Shown piece after piece: positions 1 to 11,552 of a stretch of DNA of 64,000 nt. The notes beneath the pieces are model-generated. The model was not told the DNA's origin. It did no database searches and saw only the letters and a program-made list of their open reading frames with translations. Every line of letters starts with the position of its first letter. Within the stretch, counting starts at the first letter, position 1. The position numbers were made by a program, and so were the translations under genes. The DNA is from Steinernema hermaphroditum (taxonomy: Eukaryota > Nematoda > Chromadorea > Rhabditida > Steinernematidae), in the NCBI GenBank assembly GCA_030435675.1, contig CM059622.1, positions 3,162,001-3,226,000 on the forward strand. Direction: 5' to 3'.

Positions 1-111
1 GTGCTTGCAAGCATTGCAACGATCATTGTGATATTGTAAGTTAGTCTCGGTTTTGTGCTCGGAGCGACTGGTCGTGCATAGCAGAGCCCACAATCTTTTG
101 TCTATCGTACA

Positions 112-598
112 ATGCTGACCCCAATCGGCTTTGGTCCTTCCTTTTACGATGTGGTAAGAAAGCAACCCTTTCCAGCACGCCTAACAATCCATCTTTTCCT
201 AGAACCTCCCTTTCGATACGAGGATTCAGGGATTCTCCGCTCCTCAGCGCATCCAGGTCGTCGGACGTCCCTTCGCTGGCCACTCGAGGCGATTCGAATT
301 TAACTTCAAGTCCGTCGACAAGACCATCTTCCACATGAATCCTCGTTTCGACTGCAGGGACACCTTCGTCGTCATGAACAGCCAACGTGAAGGGAAATGG
401 CAGAGGGAGGAGCGCCATCACCAGTGGTTCTCTCTCGGCAAGCTCTTCACAGTGGACTTCGTCGCCCAAAATGGCGCTATCGCGGTCTATCTCGACGGAG
501 AGCACTACTACACTTTCAAGCTCAGAGATTCGGCTCACGAGATCGAGATATTCGAGATCGCCGGCGAAGTCGACGTACAGTCTGTCAGCGTCTACTAA
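112..598 (+). CDS. Single-domain galectin
   Basis: Two exons, 112-153 and 203-598, joined across a 49-nt GTAAG...CTAG intron, give a 145-residue protein. Galectins bind beta-galactosides and are cytosolic or secreted without a signal peptide. The carbohydrate-recognition signature is visible in the second exon: an RFEFNF strand, then FHMNPRFD (usual HxNPR), VVMNS (usual VxN) and a W-x-x-EER segment (GKWQREER), all in canonical order. The His is followed by Met rather than Phe or Leu, a mild deviation. No signal peptide is seen, as expected for the family. The length fits one carbohydrate-recognition domain rather than the two-domain form common in nematodes. The start is the first ATG in the open exon; an upstream exon before the window cannot be excluded. 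A polyadenylation signal (AATAAA) lies near 649. Confidence 0.85.
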
Positions 599-1954
599 GC
601 ACGAAGATCATTGATACAGTAGTAAATGCCGTGAATGTTCTTTCCTCAATAAATAATATGACCGAAAAAAGTTTCCGTAAAAGGTAAAGCATGGTTTTCA
701 TATCCGAATTCTAGGGTAGTATACTGATCGTAAACTTTTAACATTGGCAATTCCTGAAAAACTGATACATCTTTGTTCACTTAATATGTGGATCAGAGGG
801 AACCTTCAAAGAGCCGGTGTCCCGAAAACAAAGGAAATTCTGTGAGAGGCGAATGAGCGGTCCGAGGGGAACGAGAGTTCGGACGAATACTCCGGACGAA
901 TACGCCTATTCCGGATGACCAAGATGCATCGATCCTGACAGCTCGTTCATGTCCCACTTCGTCACTGTACATGCAAGATAATTGGTGCGTAATCGGAGTT
1001 GGACTCCCCGTTTCAAATTTCAGTGAGATGTTTTTTCGATATTAAAGATTTCTAAGACTGGATGTGTTTATGTGCGTATTCACATGACCGTAAAAGTATG
1101 TTGTGATAACAAGCTCATAAAGTTGATTTTGTAGTGAGACGCTGTTTACACCGAAGAAAGAATATAGATTGAAAGCCTAAAAAACTAAAATCACTCATCA
1201 TAGTGATGCTGAAATGACGCGGATTAAGGTATTCTATGAATTACAACTGACCGGAAACTGATCTAAATAGCGTGGAGTAGATATTCTACGACATAGCATC
1301 TGGCATCTTGTGCTCTGAGGACGCAAAATTTACATTTTCTGGCCGAGAAGGGACGGCTTCCAGGACTATGGTGAGAAAGAGTTTGAAAATCGAAAAAATA
1401 TGAATTCTTCATATTCAAACATGTCATAGCAGAATCCTCCAATGAAGCGTGATTTGCGCACAAAGCTAGCGCTATTCTTGAATGTAGAACCTTCAAATCA
1501 TATTTCACGCTATTCTACGACTTGTTTTTGAGCGAGCAGAGCGCTCATACGAAACCTTCTGAATCCGGAAAAAGGGTCGACACAGGGAGTACATGGCCAA
1601 TATTTTACTAGAGGTACACACGAGTGCACAATGATTCACTATCTACAGGGCGTGTCTGAGTCTGCCCTTAACAGGTACAAAGAGAGTTCATAAGAGTCCA
1701 GTTTTTAAAGAATGAACTTTTTTGAAGGTAGGTGAGTTTAGTTGCGCTCGACTCCATAGTCTGACCTGCATCCACCCATCTTAGCTCGATCTGCCATTTT
1801 ATTTTGAACCATCCCACATCCCCAGAGGGCTAAACCTTGCCTCTTCACTGACCGTGTCCCGCAAAATCGATCTTATACACCTGACACATCGCATGGCACT
1901 ATTTTATTTCAATACAGGAAAACAGATAACATACCAACCGTCGCAATCACTGCC
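599..1954. other. Intergenic, no gene seen
   Basis: AT-rich spacer between the galectin and the next gene, which converges on it. A polyadenylation signal for the galectin is near its left end. Short open frames here (for example 1263-1508, minus) lack family signatures and splice context, so they are not called. Confidence 0.5.
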
Positions 1955-4412
1955 CTACTTCACCATAGTAGACGGGAAGAACGTCTGAAAGAAAACAGCA
2001 TGTATGAAATATTTCATGAAGCATCTTCTTACCGGGAGTTCGCACCAGGGCTGTGCGAAACTCGAACTCGAAACTCGAAATCGGAGGACAAGAATGCCTT
2101 CTTTTTCCCCGACGTTTTGGGTTTTAAATGTTGTGAAAATTTCTGCAGCTTCGTGAGTCGTTAGCCTTTACAACTAAGCTATTAGCGAGCCTACTTCTTT
2201 AAAAGAAACTGAATGGAAAGAAATTATTTTTAAAAGTTTCGAGTTTCGAGTTTCGAATTCGAAACTCGAAACTTCAAACTCGAAACTCGAAACTTTTAAG
2301 GTTAAATTTTAAAAATGCAGGCTCGCCAATAGGTTAGTTGTAAAGCGTAATGACTCACGATGCTCCAGAAATTTTAAAAAGATTTAAAACCCAAGATGTC
2401 GGGGAAAAAGAAGGCATTCTTGTCCTCCGATATCGAGTTTCGAGTTTGAGTTTCGCACAGCCCTGGTTCGCACTTCGTGTAGTACGTGAAGCGGTACTTC
2501 TTCCCCGCTTCTGCCCTCTGCTCGGCGGGTTTTGTGCGAAAATACTCTCGGTATGTTGTGTCGAATTCCTCGGTACAAGCGAAGATGGCTTCCCTGCTTC
2601 GGACCATGTCTTCGTGGAAGAACTCTACCGCTGAGTCAGCCAGGGTCGGGGGCGACTGCTTGGAGAACCGCAGCATGACCGTCATCAGTTCAATTTCAGG
2701 AACGGCCAAGACGACGAGCGCTTTTCCATCGTCGTTATTCGTAGACTTTCTGATCTTTTTTATACATTTTCGCACGTTAGGGCGGGGTGTTTGCGTTTCT
2801 GACTCTTTCTTTGTCACAGCTGTGCTTTCATGTGCGGCGTCGGCGAGCTTCTGATCGCTGACTCCACCGATAATCGTAGACTGATTGATCACGGAAACAA
2901 GCGGCGAATGGACGCCATCGAAAAGGTTTTCGATGGAAACGTCGATCTCAGCGTCGAGGTCGATGTCCTCTTCCGCCATGATCTGTTCTGCGTCTTCGAC
3001 CGACTCCTGGAAAAGGGAAAAACCACTCCTGGCTTATAACATCGAAAGGTTACGATTGTTGAGTGCGGTGGATTTGGATTTTAAGTGTAGCCGAAAAATT
3101 ACCTCTTGGAATCCGCCTCCTTGAAGGACAAGTCGCTCGAAGTCCTGCTGCGTCTCAGTTTCGGTAAGGAAGATGGGAGATTTCGGAGGCGACGAAGCCT
3201 GCTCAGGAGACTGAGAGGTGGAAGGAGATGTGTCGGAATTGAGCTGAGCAATCGGAGCGGCGACGCGAATCCTTCCCTGAGTCCGCTTCAGGTACGATCT
3301 CACGGTTTCGGAGGGGTCAGCGTCTGTGATGACAACATTGTCCCTGAGCTGAGGCGTCGGCTTGACATAGCCGGGCTGAGACTTAACACTGCCGGCGTTG
3401 GGTTGAGGCTCCGCTTGGATGTTGATGGACAGAGTTGGCTGGGCAGGGCTGGCTTTGGGGACGAATGAATCCATCTTCGGCTCCGACATGGCCACGTTAA
3501 ACACCTCCGTTGGCTTCTGATGAATTCTTGACGGGATCCTCAATCTACCGCTAGACCACGGCCCTAGCGCTTTGGCCTGCGCCTTTTCCTGCTCCAGAAC
3601 TACCCTTCTCTTGGGTCTCTTTCGCATCGGGCCCTCAACAAGGAAGTCGGAACCCGTGAGGTCTCCTTTGGCAACGCAGTCAATCACGTCGCCGACCGTA
3701 TCCCGAACAGCGGAGACCAAGGAACGACGGCGACGCTTTCTGGTCGATGGAGGTGGGGGAGGAGTGCCAGGAAGAGAATCGAAGTCGGGATGTGCTTCAT
3801 CTTCCGAGACGGCGCCATCGGTCCACTCCTAAAAGGCGAATTTTTATTCAGCTCACTCCGTCTAACGTCCAGTTCTCTATGTAGTGACATGGAGCCCAGC
3901 TCAAAAGACAACTCACCTGAAGTTCCTTGGGCACATCGGTAACCACGTCTTCCGACATGAACAGCACATAGCCGATGGCGGCCGCCCTGAGCGCCACATT
4001 CCAGTGGGACTGCGTCCTCAACTTCTCAGCCATGGCTTCGAAGGAACCCTTCGGTAGAATCTCCGCCATCTCGCCAATGGACGGCTTCACTCTTCAAAAA
4101 GTCACGTTGCCTCCTTTCCCATTCAAGTTGAACTCACCGAAAAACGTCCTTCTTGGGACGCGAGCACCGGACGAAAGTGAGCTCTCCTCGGCACCTCTCT
4201 CCGTTTCTCACCGGGAATCGATAGGGGATCTGGACGGACAGGCCGTAGACGTTGCCGACGCGCTCCTTGGAAAGAACCTCTCTGGCTCTCTTGTCGGCAT
4301 CCTCCCATAACAGCTGAGGCCACGACTCGGCGATCATGGGCCAGAACTTCAGCGCGAGACCCAAACACTCCTTATTGAAGGACAGTCCCTTATTGATTCT
4401 TCCGTAACCCAT
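1955..4412 (-). CDS. Unrecognised five-exon protein, 3' end split by a MITE
   Basis: Exons 4138-4412, 3917-4091, 3103-3828, then 3006 down to 2466, and after the MITE 2033-2037, with a last exon 1955-1984. All junctions keep phase. The N-terminal about 150 residues look folded (aromatic and helix-rich, for example LALKFWPMIAESWPQLLWED). The middle about 240 residues are Pro/Ser/Thr-rich with basic patches (RKRRRR, RKRPKRR), suggesting a nuclear regulatory or scaffold protein. The next exon is acidic, then helical. Without the insertion the frame runs through TKCELP, a GTAAG donor and a short exon ending FPSTMVK-stop. With the insertion present the frame instead enters the MITE and stops at 2374, swapping about 11 native residues for about 23 MITE-encoded ones. 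I do not recognise the family. Confidence 0.7.
2046..2465. mobile_element. Foldback hAT-type MITE (420 bp)
   Basis: The element begins CAGGGCTGTGCGAA and ends with its reverse complement, TTCGCACAGCCCTG. Both ends are flanked by the identical 8-bp sequence GTTCGCAC (2038-2045 and 2466-2473). An 8-bp target duplication with CAGGG termini is the hallmark of the hAT superfamily. The two arms are imperfect inverted copies of about 180-200 nt, and the centre (about 2238-2296) is a near-perfect palindrome built of CGAAACT repeats. No transposase is encoded, so it is non-autonomous. It sits inside a coding exon on the minus strand. Confidence 0.88.
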
Positions 4413-4499
4413 CTTTACTGAAAAGAGAGGGGTGTGTGGAGCTTCTTAAGGCATTATCACGAGATGAATACACACGTGGACATTCACGGGCAAAACAGC

Positions 4500-5315
4500 G
4501 TATAAGGGACGGCCACCGCCGGAAAACAGTTCAGGCGATGTTTACGGTGGGTCATTTGCAATTTTCAATTTCGTCGTTCCTCAACTTTTTGGGTATTTTT
4601 ATCTGCCTCTGGACAACAAAGGCGAACCGTAGAGCACCTGGACATGGGTAAAACAACGCATAAGGTAAGTGTAATTACGACGCTTAAAATACTGGCCATC
4701 TTAGTCGGAAAATAGTGTTAGTCCTTTACAACTTGTACAGGTTGAAATCGATCGGGATCTTCTTAGTTAGTGAACCCTGATTATCTATGCCTTTTTCTAA
4801 GACCATTTGACTCTATTAGAGCAAAACAAATCATGAGATCAAGCTTTCAAAGAAAATATCACGGTTCGCAACTGTTTTTTTACATCCAGGCGAATTTTCA
4901 ACGTTATATTCGTGTTCCCCATGCCTTTTTACCCTATAGCCGCCGTTATTAATACATTTATTGTTAGTCACTAACAAGATGGTCTCTAAAGAATTGCGTT
5001 TTGCCATCGGCACCCGACGCCGTACTGGACAGTCAAACCTAGAGATCTGCAAGGGACTAAAAGTGCGTCGGTATGACGTCGACCGAGTGCGTGATCGATT
5101 CCAGGAGACAGGCAGGATCGAATCCCGTTCTTCATTTCACAGAACTTTTTGAACACCCTGTACAGTGGGATAGAAGCGTACTGCCCGCACCTCCGATGGA
5201 ACAACACCAGTTCAGATGATATTTACGGTAGGTCATTTTCAATTTTTTCCCTATAATCCTTTCGTCAATCCTCAACTTTGTGGGTTTTCCCTGTGGGCCT
5301 CTCGATAACAATCGA
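4500..5315. repeat. Diverged direct repeat pair around a transposon remnant
   Basis: The segments at about 4500-4620 and about 5170-5315 are clearly similar. Both contain a GTTCAG.TGAT.TTTACGGT.GGTCATTT core followed by CCTCAACTTT and a GCCTCT stretch. The transposon remnant lies between them. The pair could be a tandem duplication, or remnants of one larger element into which the Tc1-like piece jumped. Confidence 0.5.
4961..5162 (+). mobile_element. Truncated Tc1/mariner (IS630-type) element with HTH
   Basis: The frame at 4979-5152 encodes about 57 residues resembling the N-terminal helix-turn-helix of Tc1/mariner-type transposases: RTGQSNLEICKGLKVRRYDV, then RVRDRFQETG. It stops at once in a sequence matching a typical terminal repeat, 5140-5162, whose reverse complement reads TACAGGGTGTTCAAAAAG. 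The whole catalytic DDE domain is missing. A partial left terminus may be the TACAGG near 4737, but this is weak. Either a decayed element or a DNA-binding-only derivative. Confidence 0.55.
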
Positions 5316-7169
5316 TGTTATCAACGTTAAAATGTGATCAACCCAAATTCAAAGGAAATTGGAACCCGCTATGATCGTCGATCCGATCCGATCGTGGCCA
5401 TCTGTGGTGCCGACTAATGATTGAGGATATGATGTAAAGTGACCCTTCCCAGATCCCAAAGATGGCGCGATTTCTCCGGGTCGTATAAACACGAATAAAC
5501 AATATGAGCAGAGGTGGCAAAGACAAAGGAGGGCGCTAGATTTGATTGTTATTCTCAATGTACATGTTAGGTGAACATGTTAAAGCTGTACGGTATCAAC
5601 ATCAGTAAATGATTACTCAAAATAATGTTCACGTAAAGCATTTAATAATCCAATAATATAAATCATAATGTTCGTTTTTAGAAAGCCAAGGAAAATACCG
5701 TCCTTGTATTGTTCTTTTCTCACATTTTTTTCGGTGACTTTGTGGCAATTTAAACGTTAGTCGAATGAAAAGACATTCAAAATGGCATTCAAAAAATCTT
5801 GGTGATTTTGCGATGAACATGTCAAGGCTGTACGGTTTCAGGATTGTCGAAATCTCAGCAAATGGTTACTTACAATGAGATATTTTTGATGATCTAAACA
5901 TAATGTTCGGGGCCTTTTTAGAAAGCCGTTGAAAAGTACCTTTGCCCGAATCTCTGGATTCCACATAAAAGGATCGAATTGAACGAGGTTTAGGAAATGA
6001 ACATAACTTCTGTAGAGAAAGCCTGGTCCGCAAGGGTTCCCTTGGCTAAACAGTGTTCCATTAAAAACAACTTTTCAGAAAAAGAAATTTGTGAAAAGCA
6101 TCTTATTTCCGTGTTCAATTCACCTTTTCCCGATTGCCCTGGAATTCAAGCGGATCAAATGCAAAAAAAAGGCGCGAAATCGCATCCGGGCGCACGACTA
6201 GCAATCAATAAGCGTGCAACGGCGCTGGCTGATGGTGGGAGATGGCGACGGCGTCCCCTGGTTCGACGAACAAACAACACAAGGGGATCGATCGAGGGCG
6301 CGAAATGACCCGACCGGCGAAGGTGATATGGGAGGAGACGATGGCGGTGGGAAGAGACGGATGGAAGGCGTGTGATTGGAAGGGGAGAAGAGGGCGGATG
6401 CGTGTATGGTACCCTTTTGACTCACAGCGGCGGATGGATCACCGAGTGACTCTAGTGAAGCAAAATTGGACAGAATCGTCTCTTTAGGGGCGCGGACGAT
6501 AGATTACTGAGGCTCTATGATCGACCGATCAACGCTGTGTCTCAAATGAGTCCGTTTCACCAAACGAGACAATGTCTATCCGAAGAAGACAAAGACATTT
6601 ATTGCCATGTTCGAAAAATGGATTACGGTATCGGTCTTCATCGGTGGGGAAGTAACAATCACAAACAGACCACGACTTTGCACTCTTCCTCTCCGTGGAT
6701 GCCAAAAATGGGGAAAGGAGGCGATAGGCAGACGGAAAGTGATGTAGACATAACAAAGAAACAGTCGCCCAAACACGTCTCTCAAAGGAGTCCTCTTATG
6801 AAATAGCGATATTTTGGGATCGATGGCGAGGGTAATGTCTCTCTAGCACTGTCTGAGAGACGAAGACTATTTTGAGGAAGCTTACTACGATCTGCGGCTA
6901 TAGATTCTTCGCTTCATAAACAAAATGGATACTGAAAACAACGAAGGAGTGGGTCCTGCTTTTACAAAATCAGTGCTAAGGGTGTCAATGTGTCTATTTG
7001 AGTCTATACAAATGAGTTTATTTGTCTAAGTGTGACATACCCGAGGGCAGAAAGATAGGACTTGACCCTCGATTTCAGGTTTTGCGCATTAGTGCGCTGT
7101 AAACAAACCAAAATTTACTCAAGCGGAGGTCTTATTTCTTGCGAACCAAAGAGGAGATTGGACACACGG

Positions 7170-7506
7170 TGCATAACGCAACAGGCAGATGCTTTGAGAT
7201 GGAAAGGCTGCGGGGCGGACTATGGAAAGATTAGGCAGGTGCTCAGCTCTCACGGCCAGGAAGATGTCTCCTATTGGATAATTTTTCGTCGCCATCACAG
7301 TTTCAGGCGCATTCGTCTACATGCCGAATTCTGTCAACGACATTCGGCCCGCCACTCCCCAAAGAAGAAAGCCGAATGGTCGCGCTGCCGCGTCTGGATG
7401 GCGTGCGGAGAGAGAGTGCGGAAGGGACTGGCGTTTGGCCCTTTTACGAAGGCGGTGATTTGGGAGAGGCATGTACCTGGCTCCGTAATGAGGAAGGAAG
7501 CTTATT
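7170..7506. repeat. Dispersed repeat, copy 1
   Basis: Shares blocks with 11278-11430: CAGGCA.ATGCTTTGAGATGGAAA, GTGCGGAAGGGACTGG, CCCTTTTACG, GGTGATTT and CTCCGTAATGAGGAAGGA, in the same order and orientation. This copy is longer by internal insertions. The two copies flank the hsp90 gene. No TIRs were found. Confidence 0.6.
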
Positions 7507-7986
7507 CATTCGCTAATTAGAGCATGGCGTATAGGAGTAAGCAGGTGTATAGCATCATCCTCTATCTACGGCACTCATCTTCTGAAAACCACCATTCACA
7601 TCATCGCAGATAGGGCTGTAAATTACGCCGTAGGCGAACTCATGAACATATACCGTATTTTGGGACTGAAAAGTGGAAGGGAGAACGGGTGTGACCTTGG
7701 CAACCCATCCCTGCTCTTCTTCCCTGAAATCCGCCCCAAAATGTGTCACATTCGAGCTATGATTCTTATGCAAATTGGCCCCACAACGCTTTATCTGTTG
7801 CCAATGCCAAAAATTGGCGTTTCCCGTGGCGTTGCCATCTAAAAGTGCATCAATCATCAAGGAGACACAAAGATTTACCATCACAACTTGACCGTAGCCA
7901 AATAAAGGTCTCAAATGGATGGTCCGCTCTCCGTGAAAGCACCAGATCATAAGCTATTTGCGTGCGGAAGGGGACGGAATATCATC

Positions 7987-8230
7987 GAAATTTCTCGAAA
8001 ACCGTCGAATGCACTTGTCTGTCTCGCCATTCGAAACATGCACACATCGTTTCGAAGATTCTGGAATGTCTCGTCTGGAATTCGAAAGAGACACTGCGTC
8101 TACAGAGGAATCGCGCCAGAGATTTCTCGAAAATTCTGGTTTGTCTAGATGTTCGACTTTTACTGCTCATTTGAACCGTACAAGCGTCGATCGTTGCAGA
8201 ACGCATCGTTTCGAAAAGTCTGGAACGTCT
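7987..8230 (+). promoter_or_regulatory. Heat-shock element cluster of hsp90
   Basis: Four arrays of alternating nGAAn/nTTCn units lie 420-660 bp upstream of the Hsp90 ATG. 7987-7999 is a perfect GAAnnTTCnnGAA. 8054-8071 reads GAAgaTTCtgGAA then a TCT half-site. 8124-8138 is TTCtcGAAaaTTC. 8213-8230 reads GAAaaGTCtgGAAcgTCT with one-base mismatches. These are consensus HSF1-binding trimers. Open frames on both strands here are by-products of the repeated GAA/TTC pattern, not genes. Confidence 0.85.
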
Positions 8231-8649
8231 GGCAGTCGAGTGTCTCCCTCGCGCGGCCTAAATTTAAGGGATGCCGTCGAGTCGTGTCGACCACTGTGTC
8301 AGTCGTGCTTTCCGAGTTCTGTGCGTATTCTGAGTTTCTGAGTGCTTTGTTTTCTCTGAAGTTTGCGGCAAATTCGTTTCGTTAAATTTCGTGCTGTAAT
8401 TTCTTCTGTAGCTGCCGTATTTCGCATCTTGTCTTCAAATTTACACCCTCTGAATTACCTGATTATATGGTAAAGTTGGTAGTTTAGTGCTCTTGGTCTG
8501 TGTGATGCAGTAGGGTTTTTTGCGTGTGGATCATTGTTACCCGCTTTAAATGAACTTGTCAGTAACATTTAATTTCGCGCCGTTATTGTGCTACTTGAGT
8601 TTGCCGTTAGTTATGCTCATTTTTCTGGCATTTCAGAATCAACGTAGAC
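8231..8649 (+). promoter_or_regulatory. hsp90 core promoter and 5' leader
   Basis: A TAAATTTAA motif near 8258 is a possible TATA-like element. A TTTCAG acceptor lies about 15 nt before the ATG, so the leader is probably spliced, either by a 5' UTR intron or by trans-splicing of a spliced leader as is common in nematodes. The sequence alone does not decide between them. Confidence 0.45.
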
Positions 8650-10976
8650 ATGAGCGCCGAAGGAGAAACCTTTGCCTTCCAGGCTGAGATTGCTCAGTTG
8701 ATGAGCTTGATCATCAACACTTTCTACAGCAACAAGGAGATCTTCCTCCGTGAATTGATCTCGAACTCGTCGGATGCCCTCGACAAGATTCGTTACCAAG
8801 CTCTCACGGAGCCCTCTGAGCTCGAATCCGGAAAGGAGCTCTTCATCAAGATCGTCCCCAACAAGGAAGACAAAACTCTCACCATCATGGACACCGGTAT
8901 CGGCATGACCAAGGCCGATCTGGTCAACAACCTTGGTACCATCGCCAAGTCCGGTACCAAGGCCTTCATGGAGGCCCTCCAGGTTCGATGATCACGAACG
9001 AAGCAACCGTTCATTTTGTTTTTGTTTAGGCTGGCGCTGACATCTCCATGATCGGTCAGTTCGGTGTCGGATTCTACTCCGCCTTCCTGGTCGCTGACAA
9101 GGTCGTCGTTACCTCCAAGCACAATGATGACGAGTGCTACCAGTGGGAGTCTAGCGCGGGAGGATCCTTCGTCATCCGCGCCGTCAATGACCCCGAAATT
9201 ACCCGTGGTACCAAGATGGTCCTGCACATCAAGGAAGACCAGACTGAGTACCTTGAGGACCGACGCATCAAGGAGATCGTCAAGAAGCACTCTCAGTTCA
9301 TCGGATACCCTATCAAGCTCGTATGTCCGCGTCAAGGCATGAGTAGTCGCAATGAACGATTTTTTTAGGTCGTTGAGAAGGAACGCGAGAAGGAAGTTGA
9401 GGACGACGAGGCTGAAGCTGATGAGGAGAAGAAAGAAGAGGAGCAGAAAGAGGGTGAGGTCGAGAATGTTGGCGAAGATGAAGATGCCGACAAGAAGGAG
9501 GGAAAGAAGACCAAGAAGATTAAGGAGAAGTACCTTGAGGATGAGGAGCTTAACAAGACCAAGCCCATCTGGACTCGCAACCCTGACGATATCTCCAACG
9601 AGGAGTATGCCGAGTTCTACAAGAGCCTCTCCAACGACTGGGAAGATCACCTTGCCGTCAAGCACTTCTCTGTTGAGGGTCAACTTGAATTCCGCGCCCT
9701 CCTCTTCGTTCCCCAGCGCGCCCCCTTCGACCTGTTCGAGAACAAGAAGAGCAAGAACGCCATCAAGCTGTACGTTCGCCGTGTCTTCATCATGGACAAC
9801 TGCGAGGATCTGATGCCCGATTACCTCAACTTCGTCAAGGGAGTCGTTGACTCCGAGGATCTTCCCTTGAACATCTCTCGTGAAATGCTCCAGCAGTCGA
9901 AGATCCTTAAGGTCATCCGCAAGAACCTCGTCAAGAAGAGTATTGAGCTCTTCGACGAGATCGCTGAGGACAAGGACAACTTCAAGAAGTTCTACGAGCA
10001 GTTCGGAAAGAACATCAAGGTAGACATCACCCTTAGCAGACAGAAATGTTTACATGCTTTCTCTATAGCTCGGTATCCACGAGGACTCCACCAACCGCAA
10101 GAAGCTCGCGGAATTCCTTCGTTACCGTACGTCCGCCTCCGGCGAGGAAACTTCGTCGCTCAAGGAGTACGTCGCTCGCATGAAGGAAAACCAGACTTCC
10201 ATCTACTTCATCACCGGAGAATCGCTGGATGTTGTCAGCAAGTCTTCGTTCGTTGAGCGCGTCCGCAAGAGCGGCTTCGAAGTCATCTACATGACCGACC
10301 CCATCGACGAGTACTGCGTCCAGCAGCTCAAGGAGTACGATGGCAAGAAGCTCGTCTCCGTTACCAAGGAGGGTCTTGAACTACCCGAGTCCGAGGTACA
10401 TCTAATCCTTTAGTAGTCTGTACTAATTTGGTTACTTAGGAGGAAAAGAAGAAGTTCGAGGAGGACAAGGTCGCCTACGAAAAGCTCTGCAAGGTGATGA
10501 AGGACACCCTCGACAAGAAGGTCCAGAAGGTCGAAGTCTCCAACCGCCTTGTCTCTTCCCCATGCTGCATTGTCACCAGCGAGTACGGATGGTCCGCCAA
10601 CATGGAGCGCATCATGAAGGCCCAGGCCCTCCGTGACTCGTCCACCATGGGATACATGGCCTCAAAGAAGAACCTCGAGATCAACCCGGAGCACTCCATC
10701 ATCAAGAATCTCCGCGAGAAGATCGATGCCGACCAGGACGACAAGACCGCCCGTGACCTCATAGTTCTGCTCTTCGAGACTTCGCTGCTCACCTCCGGCT
10801 TCTCCCTGGAAGAGCCCCAGTCCCACGCCAGCCGCATCTACCGCATGATCAAACTTGGATTGGACATCATCGACGATGAAGCCGAGGAGATCCCCGCCGG
10901 AACTGGCGCCACCGGTGACGTTGCTGCCGTTGAAGGAGCCGAGGAAGACGCCTCCCGTATGGAAGAAGTCGACTAA
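8650..10976 (+). CDS. hsp90: Cytosolic Hsp90 chaperone
   Basis: Five exons, 8650-8982, 9030-9320, 9369-10019, 10069-10395 and 10440-10976, all joined in phase by 46-49-nt (one 44-nt) introns, give 712 residues, the normal Hsp90alpha/beta length. This is the ATP-driven homodimeric chaperone that matures kinases and steroid-type receptors (DAF-21 in C. elegans). Visible: the N-terminal GHKL ATPase ([40 protein letters not shown]), a Glu/Lys-rich charged linker at about residues 209-262, the middle client-binding domain ([11 protein letters not shown]), the C-terminal dimerisation domain, and the terminal MEEVD that docks TPR co-chaperones. No ER signal or KDEL is present, so it is cytosolic. 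Codon use is strongly biased to C-ending codons, as expected for a highly expressed gene. Upstream heat-shock elements predict stress induction. Confidence 0.98.
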
Positions 10977-11039
10977 AATGTTCTATGTGATTGATTTGCT
11001 TTGTTGTCTGGTCTTTGTCGTGTTAATGCCGAGTAATTA

Positions 11040-11552
11040 AAGTTGTGGTTGTAACAGTTCTTCCTTCTTGTTTGTCTTGTGTGCTGGGCAGCTGCTTTTT
11101 GTAGGGGTGTAGGAGACTGTAAGGTTTCTAAAGGACGTCATCAACTGGGTGGGGTTGACAGGAAGATAGCGATGAGATCGAGTCTGCCCAAAGAATTTGG
11201 TTAATATCGCAAGATGTCTCTACTCTATTCGATTCTTGAAGAATGTTTCTCTGCACTGTTTTATTCGAAGCCAAATGATAACACAGCAGGCACATGCTTT
11301 GAGATGGAAAGTGCGCGGGGCGGACGTTCAGGCCCAGCATTCAGAGAAGGAGTGCGGAAGGGACTGGAACGGGATGTGCTTATCCCTTTTACGCAGGAGG
11401 TGATTTAGCTCCGTAATGAGGAAGGAGGCTTGTCCACAAACACAAACTCACAAACTATGCAACAGTCGTGGGGCTGACTCGTCACACAATCGCACAACCC
11501 CTTAACATAAAAATCGTTAGTTTTATTATTTGGCCACATCTTGCAAAACAAT
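11040..11552. other. Intergenic between convergent hsp90 and kinase genes
   Basis: Contains the hsp90 3' end region (AATTAAAG near 11035) and, at 11278-11430, the second copy of the dispersed repeat seen at 7170-7506. No gene seen. Confidence 0.5.
11278..11430. repeat. Dispersed repeat, copy 2
   Basis: Shorter copy of the repeat at 7170-7506, same orientation, with shared blocks in the same order. It lies just downstream of hsp90. Confidence 0.6.

Larger units (their letters stand above)
4413..7986. other. Repeat-rich intergenic region
   Basis: No host gene recognised. It holds a truncated Tc1/mariner-type element (about 4961-5162), a direct repeat pair flanking it (about 4500-4620 and 5170-5315), and one copy of a dispersed repeat (7170-7506). 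Other open frames are short and lack recognisable domains. Confidence 0.5.

Noticed and set aside
7982..8206. Overlapping frames on both strands upstream of hsp90
   Set aside because: They arise from the regular GAA/TTC pattern of the heat-shock elements and have no domain or splice support.
8793..9683. Long minus-strand open frame (296 codons) opposite hsp90
   Set aside because: It is antisense to the Hsp90 exons and crosses their introns. It is Leu/Val-rich as expected from reading biased codons backwards.
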